NCBI GenBank assembly: GCA_937992195.1
Contig: CALKKV010000039.1
Location: 1-35,706, forward strand
DNA: 35,706 bases
From: an uncultured Gammaproteobacteria bacterium
Lineage (GTDB): Bacteria > Pseudomonadota > Gammaproteobacteria > Arenicellales > Poriferihabitantaceae
Direction: 5' to 3'
Below are positions 34,930-35,706 of this stretch, piece by piece. The position numbers were made by a program, and so were the translations under genes. Under the pieces are notes generated by a model. It did not search any database. It worked only from the letters and a program-made list of their open reading frames with translations, and had not been told where the DNA came from. The stretch's first letter is position 1; the number at the start of each line of letters is the position of its first letter.

Positions 34930-35538
34930 ATGAAAAGGGTTTTACTACTTGCCCTGATGGGTTTAGTTGCGTCTTGCTCGTCCCTATTAAGTTCTAAGAG
35001 TTCGATCTTGCCACATACTGAAACTGTACTTACAACCGGTATGAGAATCACCGCGACAAACCCCAATGGCACAGTCACAATTGAGGCAGATGGAGCAGCG
35101 AGCCGCATTATAAGCGGGATCGGCTGGTCTAAGCGCCCAAATTTAATCCCTAGAACTACTCGCTGGAACGGCTCTCTCGGTTTGTATGACCCAGCCCCAA
35201 GTAACAGTCTGCACGATCGATTACTTGTTAACGAAGGTAGATTATTTTTCGGGTCCGAATCTGAAGCATCACGCTTCCTCAATCATGGCAGCAACGCACG
35301 TGGAAAACCCGTATTTAATAATCAGGGGCTTGTGGTTGCTTACGAAGTCTTACCAATTTCGAGTGGCGCGCCTACTCGTTTTGTGTCCCTATGGCAGATC
35401 TACATCAACGGTAAGCGGCCGACTGCTTTGAAAGGTGCAGATGATTCTGCAATCAAAGTTTCTGGAGGAGCGATACTTGATATTGCTACGCCTTTCCCGG
35501 CACCCATTGGATATGAGATGGTCTTGGGGGAAGAATAG
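34930..35538 (+). CDS. Lipoprotein of unknown function
   Basis: The 202-aa protein begins with a lipoprotein signal (MKRVLLLALMGLVASC, lipid on C16). The remainder has about 185 residues with no domain that I recognise; it contains VTIEADGAASRIISGIGW and WQIYINGKRPTALKG and ends soon after ATPFPAPIGYEM. The ATG at 34930 gives a normal lipobox distance; the open frame reaches back to 34867, but those 21 residues do not fit a signal peptide. It follows the kinase gene at about 180 nt with no clear terminator, so it may be separate. Nothing in it suggests an enzyme. Confidence 0.72.
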   Translation: MKRVLLLALMGLVASCSSLLSSKSSILPHTETVLTTGMRITATNPNGTVTIEADGAASRIISGIGWSKRPNLIPRTTRWNGSLGLYDPAPSNSLHDRLLVNEGRLFFGSESEASRFLNHGSNARGKPVFNNQGLVVAYEVLPISSGAPTRFVSLWQIYINGKRPTALKGADDSAIKVSGGAILDIATPFPAPIGYEMVLGEE

Positions 35539-35706
35539 TATCGCCCGTCGATCAATTGAATTCGCAGCAAAACTCGGACAGCCACTGTTCGACTTTATCG
35601 AACCTAGATAGGTAGATTTGTAAGATCAAGTTCCAACTTTTACATCTAACGTTTAATAATTCGTTGGACTAAGTTCCACAAAACGTGCGATAGGGTATTT
35701 TACTTT

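Overview
The window looks like a chromosomal stretch from a free-living, probably marine gammaproteobacterium. The reasons are a near-consensus Zur box in front of a ZrgA-type zinc locus, a perfect CRP half-site pair in front of a two-partner secretion (TPS) operon, an OmpA-type lipoprotein, and an M24 protein close to the DMSP lyase DddP. I cannot name the genus from the sequence. No rRNA, tRNA, CRISPR array, insertion sequence or phage gene was seen.

Layout. 1-1400 is decayed DNA holding a broken family 2 glycosyltransferase. 1537-4707 is an intact 1056-aa ABC exporter-like protein fused to a cyclic-nucleotide-binding domain; its ATPase motifs are all degenerate. 4907-6050 is a RES/Xre toxin-antitoxin pair (minus strand) with a perfect palindromic operator candidate. 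6145-7582 holds a small membrane protein and an exported spondin-domain protein. 7601-8946 has no recognisable gene. 8947-11966 carries O-acetylhomoserine sulfhydrylase (metY type) and the convergent DddP-like protein. 12472-13836 is a secreted protein of four fibronectin-III-like repeats. 13924-16660 is an operon of three small exported proteins (two SnoaL-like, one DUF5519/luciferase-domain) divergent from a LysR regulator.

16762-20112 is a Zur-regulated zinc locus (minus strand): histidine-rich ZrgA-like protein, ABC ATPase, MacB/FtsX-type permease and a DUF3299 protein. 20204-20626 is a GFA-family zinc protein. 20806-29600 is the most striking block: a minus-strand operon in the order TpsB transporter, 1318-aa TpsA exoprotein, exported WD40-caspase protein. 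It is preceded by a CRP box placed about 41.5 bp before a predicted transcription start. 29743-30453 is a DUF599 membrane protein. 31109-34745 (plus strand) is a signalling operon: OmpA-like lipoprotein, substrate-binding protein and hybrid histidine kinase. A lipoprotein of unknown function (34930-35538) closes the window.

How the parts work together. Three modules are likely functional units: the zinc locus under Zur, the TPS-caspase operon under CRP, and the lipoprotein/binding-protein/kinase relay. The best candidate for an undescribed system is the TPS-caspase operon. The degenerate ABC-cNMP fusion is the oddest single protein. All family calls come from reading motifs, without database searches.
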